From Mayamaea pseudoterrestris (taxonomy: Eukaryota; Bacillariophyta; Bacillariophyceae; Sellaphorales; Sellaphoraceae), in contig BROI01000007.1 in the NCBI GenBank assembly GCA_027923505.1, forward strand, positions 186,001-250,000: a stretch of 64,000 nt of DNA, written 5' to 3'. Position 1 is the stretch's first letter; each line of letters begins with the position of its first letter. A program made the position numbers and the translations under genes. Shown one piece after another: positions 1 to 10,219 of the stretch. A model generated the notes under the pieces. The model was not told the origin of the DNA, searched no databases, and was given only the letters and a program-made list of their open reading frames with translations.

Positions 1-5
1 TCAAC

Positions 6-3000
6 ATGAGCGGGAACCAAAACGAGGAGTTCCCTGCTCCGCCTCGCATGCCGCCGATCAGTAATAGCATTTTGATCGATGCCGGAAAGCAAAGACAACA
101 ATCCCCCAAATCGGGCGTCGCTCCGCACCTTTCAACTACTTCCATTCCGCCTCTAGCGAGCGCACCACCGTCAGGAAACTTTACTGGGAATCTTTTAAAC
201 ACAACGCACGACGTGGGTTCCACATTTCCTAGTGTTTCGCCAACGATTGTTTCGCTACCGCCGCCTCCGCCTCCGGCAAGGTTGTCTTCCGCGTCACCTT
301 CGTCCTCGTTACCTCGATCGCCTCTGCGCCAGCCCTCGACAACTCCCTTACCTCCGCCGCCAGTCATATCCACGAACATGGCCAGCTTCGGAGATCATAC
401 GGCAATGAATAGCTTAGCTGGCGGTAGCCCTCCAATGGATAACACTGATTTCAGCAGCGACCATGACACCGTCAGCGAACCGCCGCGTCTCCCTTGCACG
501 AGCTTTGCACCCAAGACCCTTCAGCTACTCGCCAAGCGACAAACGCACATCCCAGTTCTTGTCCTAGCTACCGAAGCTGCTCATAAGATAGCTTGGAAGA
601 ATCAGTTGCGGTTGACAGACATGCTGGAAGGCCTGATTCAATCGGCAACGTCGTCCAACTCGGCAGCCGCCGCCTCAAACCCATTGCCTCCATTTCGATC
701 TACCACACGATCCCTCCAGCTGAACTGGTCGGAAATACAAATATCTTTTATTGAGCCGGATCAACTAGCGGCACCGCTTCCCGATGGACACGCACAAACA
801 TTGCTACAGCAACATGCCGTTCTGCAATCATCCGACGGCAATCTTCAGCATGAGCTACAGATTTTGGAGGATCAAGTCGACAATCTGCTCCAGGACAATG
901 TACAAGATCAAAGCAACGTTTCTGATCCAATGGACTGGTACACAGATCGACAGGAGCAGCTTCAGCAAGTCACAAAAGATGCCTATGCCTTGACTAGTCC
1001 ACTCAGTATTCCTTGGCTATGGCGGTATCGAATGGCGCTGGATGCGTCGACAGATGGATTGGAGCCTGACATGTTTCAATGTCCAGCCTTGTGCTTGTTG
1101 GTTTGTACGACGAACGAAGTTGCTGGGCCTTTGGAAACGCTCAAATCGCTATCATCCCGTCATTACTTGCCACCGGCGTATCAGAATGGATTGTTTGATC
1201 CAGACGCGATTCGAAAGGAAGTGTTGGTATTGCATGATTCGGTGGACGGACCAGCCGGTTGGAGCGAAAACTCGTTGCGGCCGCACGAAGCGTCTTTGAG
1301 ACAATCGCTGCAAGCTAAATTTGGACCTTCAGCGAGCATTGTTAGATTGAACAGCATTGCGCCGGCATCAGCTGCGCAACTTGCACACGAGGAAGACTCA
1401 GATCTTTGGGGCGGCGATGGCGCCCGTGGAAAATGTCTATCGGTTTCTGATCGAGTTGTGATTCGCAAATATTTAGCAGCCATGGTGACGAATGCTCTAC
1501 TGCCAGCGTTGGAGAGACGAGTGGCCGATTTAAACGCAATTGTGAGTGATCGAAAGAAGGGCGTGAAGAATGTGTTGAAGAGCTTTTGGCGGGGTGGCAG
1601 CAGGGTCAAGGATGATGAAGTGGCGGCTAGTCCTTCAAGAAGTGACGTCAGGTATAGATTCGACAGCATTGAGAGTCAGTCGAGGTTACTCGCCGATACG
1701 CTGTTTTTGATGCGTGACTACGACGCCGCCCAGGGATTCTATCGTCTCGTTAAGGATGATTATAAGCAAGACAAGGCTCATGGTCATTACGGGAGCGTTT
1801 TAGAGCAAATAGCGCTGTGTATGTACCTTGCGGATTCATATGGCAGAGCCAAGGATATTTTTGCAAGCGTCGAGTCGGCGCTGCTCAGCTACAGTCGAGC
1901 GTCCGAGGACGAACGTCCTCCATCGTGGGGAGAAAAGCCGGGACGTCCATTGACGGCAACACCATATACTCGACTAGCGACGCGCTTGTGTCTCGTGTTG
2001 ACAGCCACTCGCAATATTTGCGACGACAAGCATGTCGAGGTTGGTGACTTATTGGCGTCGGCGTCTTCCCATGAAACCTCCCTCGGGGCCGCCGTGCTGC
2101 TGGAACAGAGCTCAGCGCACTATTTTAGGGCTGGTATGTACAGGAAATATGCCTTCCACATGCTCATGAGTGGGCACATGTTTCGGTCCGCTGAGCAAGA
2201 GCATCACGCTTTCCGCTGCTTCACATCGGCCTTGTACATTTACCGTTACAGCAAGTGGGACGAGCTTCACAACCATTTGCGATCAGCGCTGGCGGCGCAA
2301 CTATATTCCATGGATCGACTTGCCATGTCGCTTCAACTATATGCCAAGCTCGTCGGATCCAGCAGCGGCGGCAGAGTGTCGTCAAAATCTCAACAAAAGT
2401 TTGTCAACCATTTACTGGAAATATGTAACGATAATCCAAAGAAAGCGCTTGTTGGGGCTGACCGTATGGCTTCCTCTCCAAAATTATCCGGGGAGAAAAG
2501 AGAAGCTGTGCGTAAAGAGCGACTTGAGCGCATCGTCCAGGTCGTTCGCTATACCAAGAGTGCGTCCCGCGTATTAGAAATTCCGAACATGACTCTGCCA
2601 TGTATTGACAACTCGACCGTCATTGTCATTGCTGACGAGACGTATCATTCACGACGCGAGGACATTCAATCACTTGGTACTCCCGGTCCTGGCACAGACG
2701 ATATATGGAACGAACTCACGATGATGGCGAACGCAGAGTTGAGAATGACTGGGATGGAAAGTCCGAATTTTGATGAATCAATGGCAACGGCGCTGGCCAG
2801 AATAGACGATCCTTATGTACAGAACTATCTCAGTCAAATTGATAAAGAGAAGCTCAGGTTGCGCTCATTGATACGCTCAAAAAAGTCGTCGTCCTATATT
2901 GAAAGTCCCCCGGTCAGAGCTCGAAGGGAACCAATTACAGTCGATTTCGCAATGAGTAATCCGCTGTCAGTTCCCATCGACCTTTCTGACTTACAGCTGA

Positions 3001-4943
3001 TCGTTCGCATGTCCTTGGACGCAGGTGAGCATATTTGCACTAACGAGGACGCAATTAAAATTACTCCGTTGGTGTCATACAACGAAAAGCCCGAATGGAC
3101 GTTCCCTGGAAGTGACGCCAAGTATGCGGTTGCTGATTTCTGTCGCACATCGTCGGGTGAGAGTGAGGATGGCAAGCATTCATGGAGGTCGTCTGAGGGT
3201 TTCAATCCAAGCTTTGTGGTCACAAAAACAAGCTTGACTCTCGATCCCGAGAGCAGAAAGTCGGTCGCAATAAGCATATGCCCGCTCACAGAAGGACGAC
3301 TAGAAATTCTTGGTGCCCGCTGTCGATTATTTGACGATGTTTGGGTCAACCACGTCTTTGACCTACCCGGTGACTTACTGCAGGATACGAGGTCTAATCG
3401 TGCAAGTCGTGTGCGAGGTAAATGTACGGCTTTGATCGCCAACGTTGAACGCGGCATGCCATCGCTTACAGTACAGCTGCTTCGACTTAAAAGTAACCCA
3501 TTTCAAGAGAGTCCTGAAACCTTTTTGGATGGCGAGGTGTCTCATTGGACGCTCCGAGTGTCTAATGTTGGGACCGCTGCCGCAACCAACGTGTTTCTGA
3601 AGACGAATTTACCTTGGATATCTATTACTGGCGCTAGCTCTGGCTTTTCCGCTGAGTCTGACGGTTTGGAACATGGAGACATTAGTAACTACATTGGACC
3701 GACTGGGACACTTATGAAAATTCCGCTTCACAAAAGCGCCTTAAGGACGAACGACGAGTTACTACCTGAAGACTCGGTTGACATTCCTATTCAGATTATG
3801 ACCACCGGCAATGGTAAACAGTCCTTCTACCTGCTGTTTCGTTACGAGCTTGTGGACGATGATTCGGAAACTCCACGTTATCGATGGCTGCGGAGCATGT
3901 TTGAGGTCCCAGTTCTTCCATCATTGCGCATGGATGTACATGTGGCTCCATTGTTTTCCGCACCAGGGAAGTATACTCTTTCCGTGGAAGCTACGAACCT
4001 GAGGACCGACCGTCCAGATTGCATGCGCATCAATATAAACAAGCTCTCGCTAGCGAGTCGTTGTTACAGTGTTGAGTCACTGGGTGGTCACATTGCACCA
4101 ATTGAAATGGAGTCAAGCTGTGACTGGCAAGAGAAGAATGCTCTGCATGTTTTAGTCTCGCCCACACGAAACGAAACTGTGCTAATAAGTGAATGCCAAT
4201 TGAGTGGCTATAATGGAGCAATACAAGTGTTGAATGCAGCATCGACCGAAGTCTTAGATTTTGTGCGCCTGCACTACGCTCATGATATATGCGAACAGGC
4301 GTTGCGTTCGCATGAATCTACGCTAAACCAAACTTCGTCCACCACTGACAAAGATGGTAGTCACCCAAAATCGATTGCTCAGATACGCAGAGAGAACACC
4401 AGCTCCAGTTTTTCTTTCAATCAAGAAAGTGATTCAGACGCCGGGATTGGACACCCAACATCATTAAAGCGGTTATGTCCACCCGAGCAATATAATCATT
4501 CATTCTCTCTAGTCATGTCGTGGTCAACCAAGGACGGTTTGCATTGTGGGCAACACTTTAAGCGTGATATCTGCATTCGCCCCTCTGTAAAATATACGGA
4601 GTGTCCCATTAGTTTGTCGGCGATATATCCCGAGTCAGTGGTTGCAGATCTAAACTGCGGACCGGCTTACATACCTTATGAAATTACGTTGCACAACGGC
4701 TTGGTCGACGAGACAGTCCCCTTCGAGTTTACCATTAAGTGTCCTGAAGATTTTGATATTGTTGGACCCGAATGTTTCAAGGGGTGCCTAGGTGGAGGAG
4801 ACGCGATGTCGTTCGAGCTACAAGCTATCATTCCGCACACGGGTCTGTTCAATCTACAAAGAGTATGTCTGACGAGTCAAAGAGAGAATGCTTTCTCTTA
4901 TACATTTCCTTTGCAGTGGATTGTACATGTTCATAGCTCCTAA
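6..4943 (+). CDS. TRAPPC8: TRAPPC8 / Trs85-like TRAPP complex subunit
   Basis: A single open frame of 1645 residues starts at the ATG at base 6 and ends in TAA. The first ~160 residues are a proline/serine-rich, probably disordered leader. The Trs85-type core follows: residues ~180-250 and ~330-480 form the divergent N-terminal domain, and ~545-610 carry the hallmark helical stretch with LADTLFLMRDYDAAQGFYRL. Residues ~690-770 carry further TPR-like helices (HYFRAGMYRKYAFHMLMSGH, FRCFTSALYIYR). The C-terminal ~700 residues look like the beta-sandwich (ASPA-like) repeats of TRAPPC8. In yeast and animals this subunit marks TRAPP III, the Rab1/Ypt1 exchange complex of early secretory traffic and autophagy. 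The frame is uninterrupted. The upstream region lies outside the window, so an earlier exon cannot be excluded. Confidence 0.85.
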   Translation: MSGNQNEEFPAPPRMPPISNSILIDAGKQRQQSPKSGVAPHLSTTSIPPLASAPPSGNFTGNLLNTTHDVGSTFPSVSPTIVSLPPPPPPARLSSASPSSSLPRSPLRQPSTTPLPPPPVISTNMASFGDHTAMNSLAGGSPPMDNTDFSSDHDTVSEPPRLPCTSFAPKTLQLLAKRQTHIPVLVLATEAAHKIAWKNQLRLTDMLEGLIQSATSSNSAAAASNPLPPFRSTTRSLQLNWSEIQISFIEPDQLAAPLPDGHAQTLLQQHAVLQSSDGNLQHELQILEDQVDNLLQDNVQDQSNVSDPMDWYTDRQEQLQQVTKDAYALTSPLSIPWLWRYRMALDASTDGLEPDMFQCPALCLLVCTTNEVAGPLETLKSLSSRHYLPPAYQNGLFDPDAIRKEVLVLHDSVDGPAGWSENSLRPHEASLRQSLQAKFGPSASIVRLNSIAPASAAQLAHEEDSDLWGGDGARGKCLSVSDRVVIRKYLAAMVTNALLPALERRVADLNAIVSDRKKGVKNVLKSFWRGGSRVKDDEVAASPSRSDVRYRFDSIESQSRLLADTLFLMRDYDAAQGFYRLVKDDYKQDKAHGHYGSVLEQIALCMYLADSYGRAKDIFASVESALLSYSRASEDERPPSWGEKPGRPLTATPYTRLATRLCLVLTATRNICDDKHVEVGDLLASASSHETSLGAAVLLEQSSAHYFRAGMYRKYAFHMLMSGHMFRSAEQEHHAFRCFTSALYIYRYSKWDELHNHLRSALAAQLYSMDRLAMSLQLYAKLVGSSSGGRVSSKSQQKFVNHLLEICNDNPKKALVGADRMASSPKLSGEKREAVRKERLERIVQVVRYTKSASRVLEIPNMTLPCIDNSTVIVIADETYHSRREDIQSLGTPGPGTDDIWNELTMMANAELRMTGMESPNFDESMATALARIDDPYVQNYLSQIDKEKLRLRSLIRSKKSSSYIESPPVRARREPITVDFAMSNPLSVPIDLSDLQLIVRMSLDAGEHICTNEDAIKITPLVSYNEKPEWTFPGSDAKYAVADFCRTSSGESEDGKHSWRSSEGFNPSFVVTKTSLTLDPESRKSVAISICPLTEGRLEILGARCRLFDDVWVNHVFDLPGDLLQDTRSNRASRVRGKCTALIANVERGMPSLTVQLLRLKSNPFQESPETFLDGEVSHWTLRVSNVGTAAATNVFLKTNLPWISITGASSGFSAESDGLEHGDISNYIGPTGTLMKIPLHKSALRTNDELLPEDSVDIPIQIMTTGNGKQSFYLLFRYELVDDDSETPRYRWLRSMFEVPVLPSLRMDVHVAPLFSAPGKYTLSVEATNLRTDRPDCMRININKLSLASRCYSVESLGGHIAPIEMESSCDWQEKNALHVLVSPTRNETVLISECQLSGYNGAIQVLNAASTEVLDFVRLHYAHDICEQALRSHESTLNQTSSTTDKDGSHPKSIAQIRRENTSSSFSFNQESDSDAGIGHPTSLKRLCPPEQYNHSFSLVMSWSTKDGLHCGQHFKRDICIRPSVKYTECPISLSAIYPESVVADLNCGPAYIPYEITLHNGLVDETVPFEFTIKCPEDFDIVGPECFKGCLGGGDAMSFELQAIIPHTGLFNLQRVCLTSQRENAFSYTFPLQWIVHVHSS

Positions 4944-4948
4944 CGTCA

Positions 4949-7039
4949 TTAGTGTACATTACCTCTATCACAGCGCCCCATTCTTCCGATCAATAAATGC
5001 GCGCCACCGACTGCAACTTGCAAGCTAGTATCTTCGTAGCCAGGAGTCGTCATGACCGGAGTTAAGGCTATCTGTGCGAGTCTAGAACGGTCCGTGGCAT
5101 CTCCTGTAGCCAGGTTACCATGTTCGTTCCATCCACAAACCCAAACCAGTCCCCGTTCATCGACTAAAACTGTGGATTCCGATCCACAGACAACTTTCAC
5201 AGACTTTGTATTTTTAAAGATTTGCGTGGGATACTTAAACGATCCAGCAAATCCTAGCTGTCCTCGATCGGTCCTTCCCCAGCCAAAAGTTACCGCTGCA
5301 CTTTTCGTCAAAGCAACCGTGTGACTCCATCCACAGTCGAAGTCATGAACTTCGCAGCCATTAGGTAGGGACACAATCTGAGGATTCGCATCAAACAACT
5401 TGTCTCTAGTTGTTCGCCCGAGTTGGCCATACCTATTATCGCCAAACGACCAGAGCCTTCCGAGACTGTCCAAGGCCACAGTGTGATATCTCCCACACGC
5501 GACCTTCGTTATCAACGCATCGTCAGGCTTCCATCGACTCAAATGTACTTGCTGCACTGAAAATGACTGACCATGTTGACTGCAACCAAAGACAATCAAA
5601 TCTCCTTTAACAGTCACAACTGCCGAGTGATACAGACCAGCGGCTACGTGTATGGCACTGTCATTCACTAAAAACGTTGGTGTGTGAGGTTCTCGTACCT
5701 TTGCGCCAGCAATCCCTGTGACTTGACCGCGGCTGTCGTCACCAAACGCCATTACTCGCCCATCCTTCGTAACAATAACCGTGTGCGAAAACCCAAGCGC
5801 CGCTTTAGCAACCCGAATGTTGTCCAGTTCCGATAGAACAAAAAAGCCATCAGGGAGTGCTTTGGAGTGACAGGTTCCTAGCTGTGAATGCTCATTCCAG
5901 CCAAACAAAAAAAGACGGCCACTGGCGGTGATCGCGCCGGAGTGCCCGGTGCCCGCTACTAGGTCGACGACTGGGTCTGGAGGACCAGAGGCGGCATAAG
6001 CCAATACACTTTCGGTCAATCGATAAGCATCCTCACCGTTCACAAGATTATATACATCTGAAAGAAGCAGTTGATTATGTTGGTTCGATCCGCTAGCCGC
6101 GAAAAAGAATGTACTATACTCAGTTCTGATCTGCTCTTCTAATCGTGTCAGCACAATTGTTTCATCGCAAGAGGCCAGTGCCTTGGTAGACGTTGCGGCA
6201 TCGTCAAGGAAATGACGGAGACAATGAAGATATGTCTCATTCGATCCACTGGGTCCCTCTGCAGCCGCAATGACTGCGGCTGCGAATGTCAATGATTGCA
6301 AGGCTCGCGGCCAAAATGCTGGATTATCCGGAGTACCCCGATATAGCAAACATTGTACGGTTTCGCCTGTTTCGTCGACAACGACGTCAATCACGTCTCG
6401 CGCATATCCTCCCTTCTCTCGAAAATCAAGCTCCGCCAGGCAGTCCTTCACGAGTAGAGGCGGAATGACGTATACCAAACCTTCCGTCATGGACTCTTTC
6501 AAAGCTTCTTTCTTGTCACGTAATGTTCGATAGTTGTGAAACTCCTCGTCCGTCAGTAGCGTGCAGACGATCCCAGGAAAGATGGTCGTTCCTCGGTGAT
6601 CAGTGCTCTTTTGCGCCCAACAGCGTCGGTAGCCCTTGGCGCGCGCCAATGTGTTGGTAACAGAAGCATCTGCCAAAATGCCCGTTCCTGGGTTCCAGCA
6701 GAGTGACCCGTAGCCGAAGATACGGAGAAAGCCGTGATTGTCTTGTATCATTCGCTCGATGGCAGCATTGTCTGCCTCTGGGACGCCTCCGACATATATT
6801 TGCTGCTCTGGACACCAGTAAACCTTTTCTCGTTCCTCCATTACATCTTCGCTGTTTGCTTGGAAATTTTGTTGGGGCAGATTTGTTGACATGGAGAGTG
6901 ATGCGAATGAAACGCGAATGATGCGGCGAGTGACTTGTGTGACGAAAATGCGTTGCGTGAATGCGAGACTACTAGGAGTAAGCCAATGAACCAGACAGCA
7001 AGCAAAACTTAAACGCAACCGAGTAGAGAAATCATACAT
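4949..7039 (-). CDS. ChaC-type gamma-glutamylcyclotransferase fused to an RCC1 beta-propeller
   Basis: 696 residues, one exon, ATG at 7039. Residues ~105-290 are a ChaC domain: the nucleotide-loop-like motif FGYGSLCWNPG (~108) and LDFREKGGY (~204-212), whose Glu (about residue 208) is the catalytic acid of glutathione-specific gamma-glutamylcyclotransferases. ChaC enzymes split glutathione into 5-oxoproline and Cys-Gly. Residues ~350-690 hold six to seven RCC1 repeats (examples CGRYHTVALDSLGRLWSFGD and CGWSHTVAL), enough for one seven-bladed propeller. The N-terminus is a hydrophobic signal segment ending SSLAFTQ, followed by an Arg/Ser/Thr-rich stretch up to residue ~50; this resembles a diatom bipartite plastid presequence with Phe after the cleavage site. 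A second Met at residue 50 could give a cytosolic form. The stop lies 5 bp from the stop of the convergent TRAPPC8 gene, so the 3' UTRs must overlap. Confidence 0.85.
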   Translation of the reverse strand: MYDFSTRLRLSFACCLVHWLTPSSLAFTQRIFVTQVTRRIIRVSFASLSMSTNLPQQNFQANSEDVMEEREKVYWCPEQQIYVGGVPEADNAAIERMIQDNHGFLRIFGYGSLCWNPGTGILADASVTNTLARAKGYRRCWAQKSTDHRGTTIFPGIVCTLLTDEEFHNYRTLRDKKEALKESMTEGLVYVIPPLLVKDCLAELDFREKGGYARDVIDVVVDETGETVQCLLYRGTPDNPAFWPRALQSLTFAAAVIAAAEGPSGSNETYLHCLRHFLDDAATSTKALASCDETIVLTRLEEQIRTEYSTFFFAASGSNQHNQLLLSDVYNLVNGEDAYRLTESVLAYAASGPPDPVVDLVAGTGHSGAITASGRLFLFGWNEHSQLGTCHSKALPDGFFVLSELDNIRVAKAALGFSHTVIVTKDGRVMAFGDDSRGQVTGIAGAKVREPHTPTFLVNDSAIHVAAGLYHSAVVTVKGDLIVFGCSQHGQSFSVQQVHLSRWKPDDALITKVACGRYHTVALDSLGRLWSFGDNRYGQLGRTTRDKLFDANPQIVSLPNGCEVHDFDCGWSHTVALTKSAAVTFGWGRTDRGQLGFAGSFKYPTQIFKNTKSVKVVCGSESTVLVDERGLVWVCGWNEHGNLATGDATDRSRLAQIALTPVMTTPGYEDTSLQVAVGGAHLLIGRMGRCDRGNVH

Positions 7040-7346
7040 GTAGTTATTGTTGGCTCACTATAAGCTGTATGCCACTCTCGTCGCATTATCTGCGTTATCA
7101 TCAGCAGCTTGATTGGCATCGTCGCGAAGAGCGTCATCTTATCGTATTGGTGTCGCACAGTAACCCACACTAATACCGTTACGACTCGCATGCAACGAAC
7201 ACTCGTCAATTTTGTCGATTCGATTCTCAACGCGATCTTTGATCCTTGATCCTTGCGACCCAACACAACAGCAAGCACAACCTCGACATACTGAGTAGTC
7301 AATGGTGCAAAAGATTGATTGAATGCAACGGTGATTACGCATACGC
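7040..7346. promoter_or_regulatory. Divergent intergenic region between ChaC-RCC1 and the 2OG oxygenase
   Basis: 307 bp separate the start codons of two genes that face away from each other, so both promoters must lie here if the annotated starts are right. No clear TATA box or RNA gene is visible. The open frames seen on the minus strand are short and show no recognisable protein. Confidence 0.4.
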
Positions 7347-8675
7347 ATGTATCATGTCTCAACCATAGCTATGTGCATGCTCATAGTGCAATCCTTTGTA
7401 CTGCGTCAAGTTTCATCTGTTGGTACTGGCGCTTCCCATTGCAGACGATCACTTCACTCGTTTCAACATCGACGAGCAACCCACAGCTTATTAAGAGGCG
7501 GCGCAAACGAAGCTAGACAAACTGTAGAAATAATGGAAGAACAAGCGGAATCAGAGCATTGGAATTCGATTGGAGGTGGAGCTGTCAACGAGAAGCAGCG
7601 CGCATTATTAAATGCTGATTCTGCTAAAGAAAAATGCGCGGCAACGACTAGCAGCTGTGACAATGGCGCATTCACTTCCAAGCATAGATCACACTTGTAT
7701 CATGCACTTGAAGGCCTGGGTCGATATCCTAACTACTTGCAGCGATGGTCGACACAAGATATAGATCACTTGGAGGCTTCACTGGAGGAACAATTGACCA
7801 AGGTGCGAACGCAACGAGCGATGGTGATTGGAGCCCGAGCCGCGACTCGAGAATTGATCGAGCAACTTATGCTTACTGGCGAAGCCGACGAGACTTGGAG
7901 TGATCTTTTCATTTACTCAAGGCCAAATGACTGGAACGATGTGCAATGCCTTCTCGATCCACGAACCGTGACTGCCATTTTTAAATCCAACATGTTCGAG
8001 AAACATAACAATATCGCCAGTGTCGCAAGTGTACTCGACGGAACGGCGAATGTCAAGCTTGACGTGGCCAAGCTGACCGAATTAATAGACGAGGAATGAG
8101 CGTACGTGAAAGCCTTTAACGCGCTTGTCAAGGCGAAGAGTGATCCAAGGCTTCATCAAATGGATCGTCGCCCTTTTGACTTGGATTCCATTGGGTTGTC
8201 GTGGTTAAACGATCTGCTGCTGCATTTAATTATTCGTCCCATTTCAAAACAATTGTTTCAATCGACGGAGTTCTACTCGGAACTGGATTGGCGGCATGGG
8301 TTCATTGCGGGCTACTCGGCAACACCGCAGGGTGGAACTCCGCGAGAACGACTCGTGCCGCACACCGACGACTCGGAAATGACATTGAATATTGGGCTCG
8401 GAGACGTGTTTGAAGGAGGTGAAGTGGTGTTTCATGGCCTACGCGGCAGCAATCATGCGACAGACGTCGACGGTTGCATTCCGCCGCGACCTGGTAAAGC
8501 CCTTTTGCATATCGGTCGCCATTTGCATGCCGTTTCGCAAGTTACCAAGGGAGATCGGTTTGCCTTGATTGTTTGGGCGAGATCATGGCAGGGCGTTCGT
8601 GCGCAAACATGTGCCTGTTGCTGGCTCAATCGACGACTAGATAATTCGTGCATATGTGGATATAAGTGGAATTAA
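7347..8675 (+). CDS. 2-oxoglutarate/Fe(II) dioxygenase-like protein with one in-frame TGA
   Basis: The frame opens at ATG 7347 and runs 250 codons to a TGA at 8097-8099, then continues in the same frame to 8675. The downstream part is a clear double-stranded beta-helix dioxygenase core: HTDDSEMTLNIGLGDVFEGG gives the HxD iron ligands, and LLHIGRHLHAVSQVTKGDRF gives the distal His and the 2-oxoglutarate-binding Arg/Gly region. The first ~25 residues are a plausible signal peptide. The upstream half is helical and charged and has no domain I can name. The TGA could be removed by a short GT-AG intron: 8029-8100 is 72 nt and keeps the frame, but both sites are weak (GTGTAC donor, TGAG acceptor). 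It could instead be selenocysteine, a sequence error or a null allele. The protein ends in a Cys-rich tail (CACCWLNRR, then CICGYKWN). The substrate is unknown. Confidence 0.7.
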
Positions 8676-8816
8676 AGCCTACACCAAGTATAGATATCAT
8701 AAGACGGAAATATAGTATCCATGCTTCTTCAATGGCGAGAAGTCCTAAAAATTGTGCAAGCATTTTTCTTTTGTGTGTCTTGAGTGTGCGAGAATGTCGA
8801 CCACCATTCGACGTGT

Positions 8817-9738
8817 CTATTCCAAGTCATTCATCCGAAAATGATGCCTATCATTCTCGTGAAGAAATGAGTCGCATGCCCAGCGCAGCAATAGGGGTGG
8901 TTCCATTAGTCGCTTAACACGCCAGCCACGCAGATCTGCCATGACTGGGTATACGAATTCCAAAAAGTAATACAAATGGCCGACAGCAATCCCAATCAAG
9001 TCCATCGTAATCGCATTACCAATCAAAACGCTGAACGCCAGCATGACCCAAGGCAAATACGGAGCCCGAAAGACCAGGAAACCAAACATTGCCATCTGTA
9101 GAAAAGAGAGACAATAAGATGAGTGAATCTCAATGCATCCAATCGCTATTCAATGTTGCCGCAATGCCAATTTACATACCCGAACACCTTCATTTCTCCG
9201 TCCCCAAACATAAGTCATCATGAATGTTAAGGCTGATCCGAGAAAGTGGACATTGACAAATGTAGCAACTGCCGAAATGGCGCAGCAACCAAAGATGAGC
9301 ATCCAAACGTAATTCGCTGTGCGTCCTCGAAAATCACCTTCCTCCAACATGCGACTATACCGCACAAGAAAATACATGTGAAACAAGAAGTCAACCGAGA
9401 ATAAGCCAAAGAATAAGTACGACGTCACTAGCCTCCAAACTTCACCCTGAGCAATCAGACCCCATTCGTAGTAAAGTGAAAAAGGGGAAATAATCTCAAC
9501 GGCGCAGGCCCCAGTGGTAATAAAAGCTCCAGTCAAGTATAGACGCGAAATTGGAGGGAGTTCCTTGTACCTGGAGTAAAAACGATCCCGAGTAAGTGTG
9601 ATGCTAGTGCCGAGCGCCGCTAACAGCAAGCCCGGCCAGCCTACAAGGTAGCTTTACTCACCACGACATGAGATCAACCCCGGCTCCTCCATTATTTCCA
9701 TCAGCACGCGGAGCACCAAAACCTCCGGCAAAATCCAT
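8817..9738 (-). CDS. Derlin (Der1-like) ERAD membrane protein, three exons
   Basis: Three exons join cleanly: 9738-9662, 9570-9180 and 9095-8817, giving 248 residues. Intron 1 (9661-9571, 91 nt) is GTGAGT...CTCCAG and intron 2 (9179-9096, 84 nt) is GTATGT...CTACAG. The first joint restores SWYKELPPISRLYLTGAF, the conserved Derlin N-terminus. The second restores RRNEGVRMAMFGFLVFRAPY followed by LPWVMLAFSVLIGN and GIAVGHLYYFLEFVYP, which are family signatures. Several hydrophobic segments fit the rhomboid-like Derlin fold. Derlins help extract misfolded proteins from the ER. Diatoms also have a symbiont-derived Derlin in the periplastid compartment, but the short hydrophilic N-terminus here lacks a bipartite presequence, so the host ER form is more likely. 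Confidence 0.9.
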
Positions 9739-10219
9739 GATGTAAGGTGATAACGCAACAAATTGTTTGAAGTCTTGTCCCTTTATGACTCGTTGGAAGC
9801 AGCAAAAGGTCAACTTTAAATGACTGCCGTCTAGCAGCGGCTATCTCGTCAACAAAGGGCTGTTTGCTATGTCAAAATACCGAGATAATGTTCAAGATTA
9901 GCATAAAATTCGCTCGACGGGCAGATCTGAAGAGCCTCTTGATGAAGCAAGACGACACTTCTTGTGACCAGCGGTGAAAATCCGGCGAAACGTGTCGGTT
10001 CATGGGTAGCGTCACTATAGCGCAATGTGTACTCATGCGAACGCAAGGTTTTCCACGCGGAGCTACGCTCGGTACATTATAATAGAGTATGCCCGTGCTA
10101 GCATAATTACACGCTGCCTGATGGTCTGTGGCACTGCCATGCAACTATTATAGGCAGTAGTGATGTGCAGTATAATATAAAGCAGAACAACATCAATTTG
10201 TGTTGCAAGGATTGCCTTC
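9739..10219. other. Intergenic region, no gene recognised
   Basis: About 480 bp of non-repetitive sequence upstream of the Derlin start. It presumably holds the Derlin promoter. I see no convincing coding frame, RNA gene or repeat before the repeats begin near 10,220. Confidence 0.4.

Noticed and set aside
1181-1669. 162-codon minus-strand frame inside TRAPPC8
   Set aside because: It is the shadow of a strongly supported gene on the other strand and has no recognisable domain.
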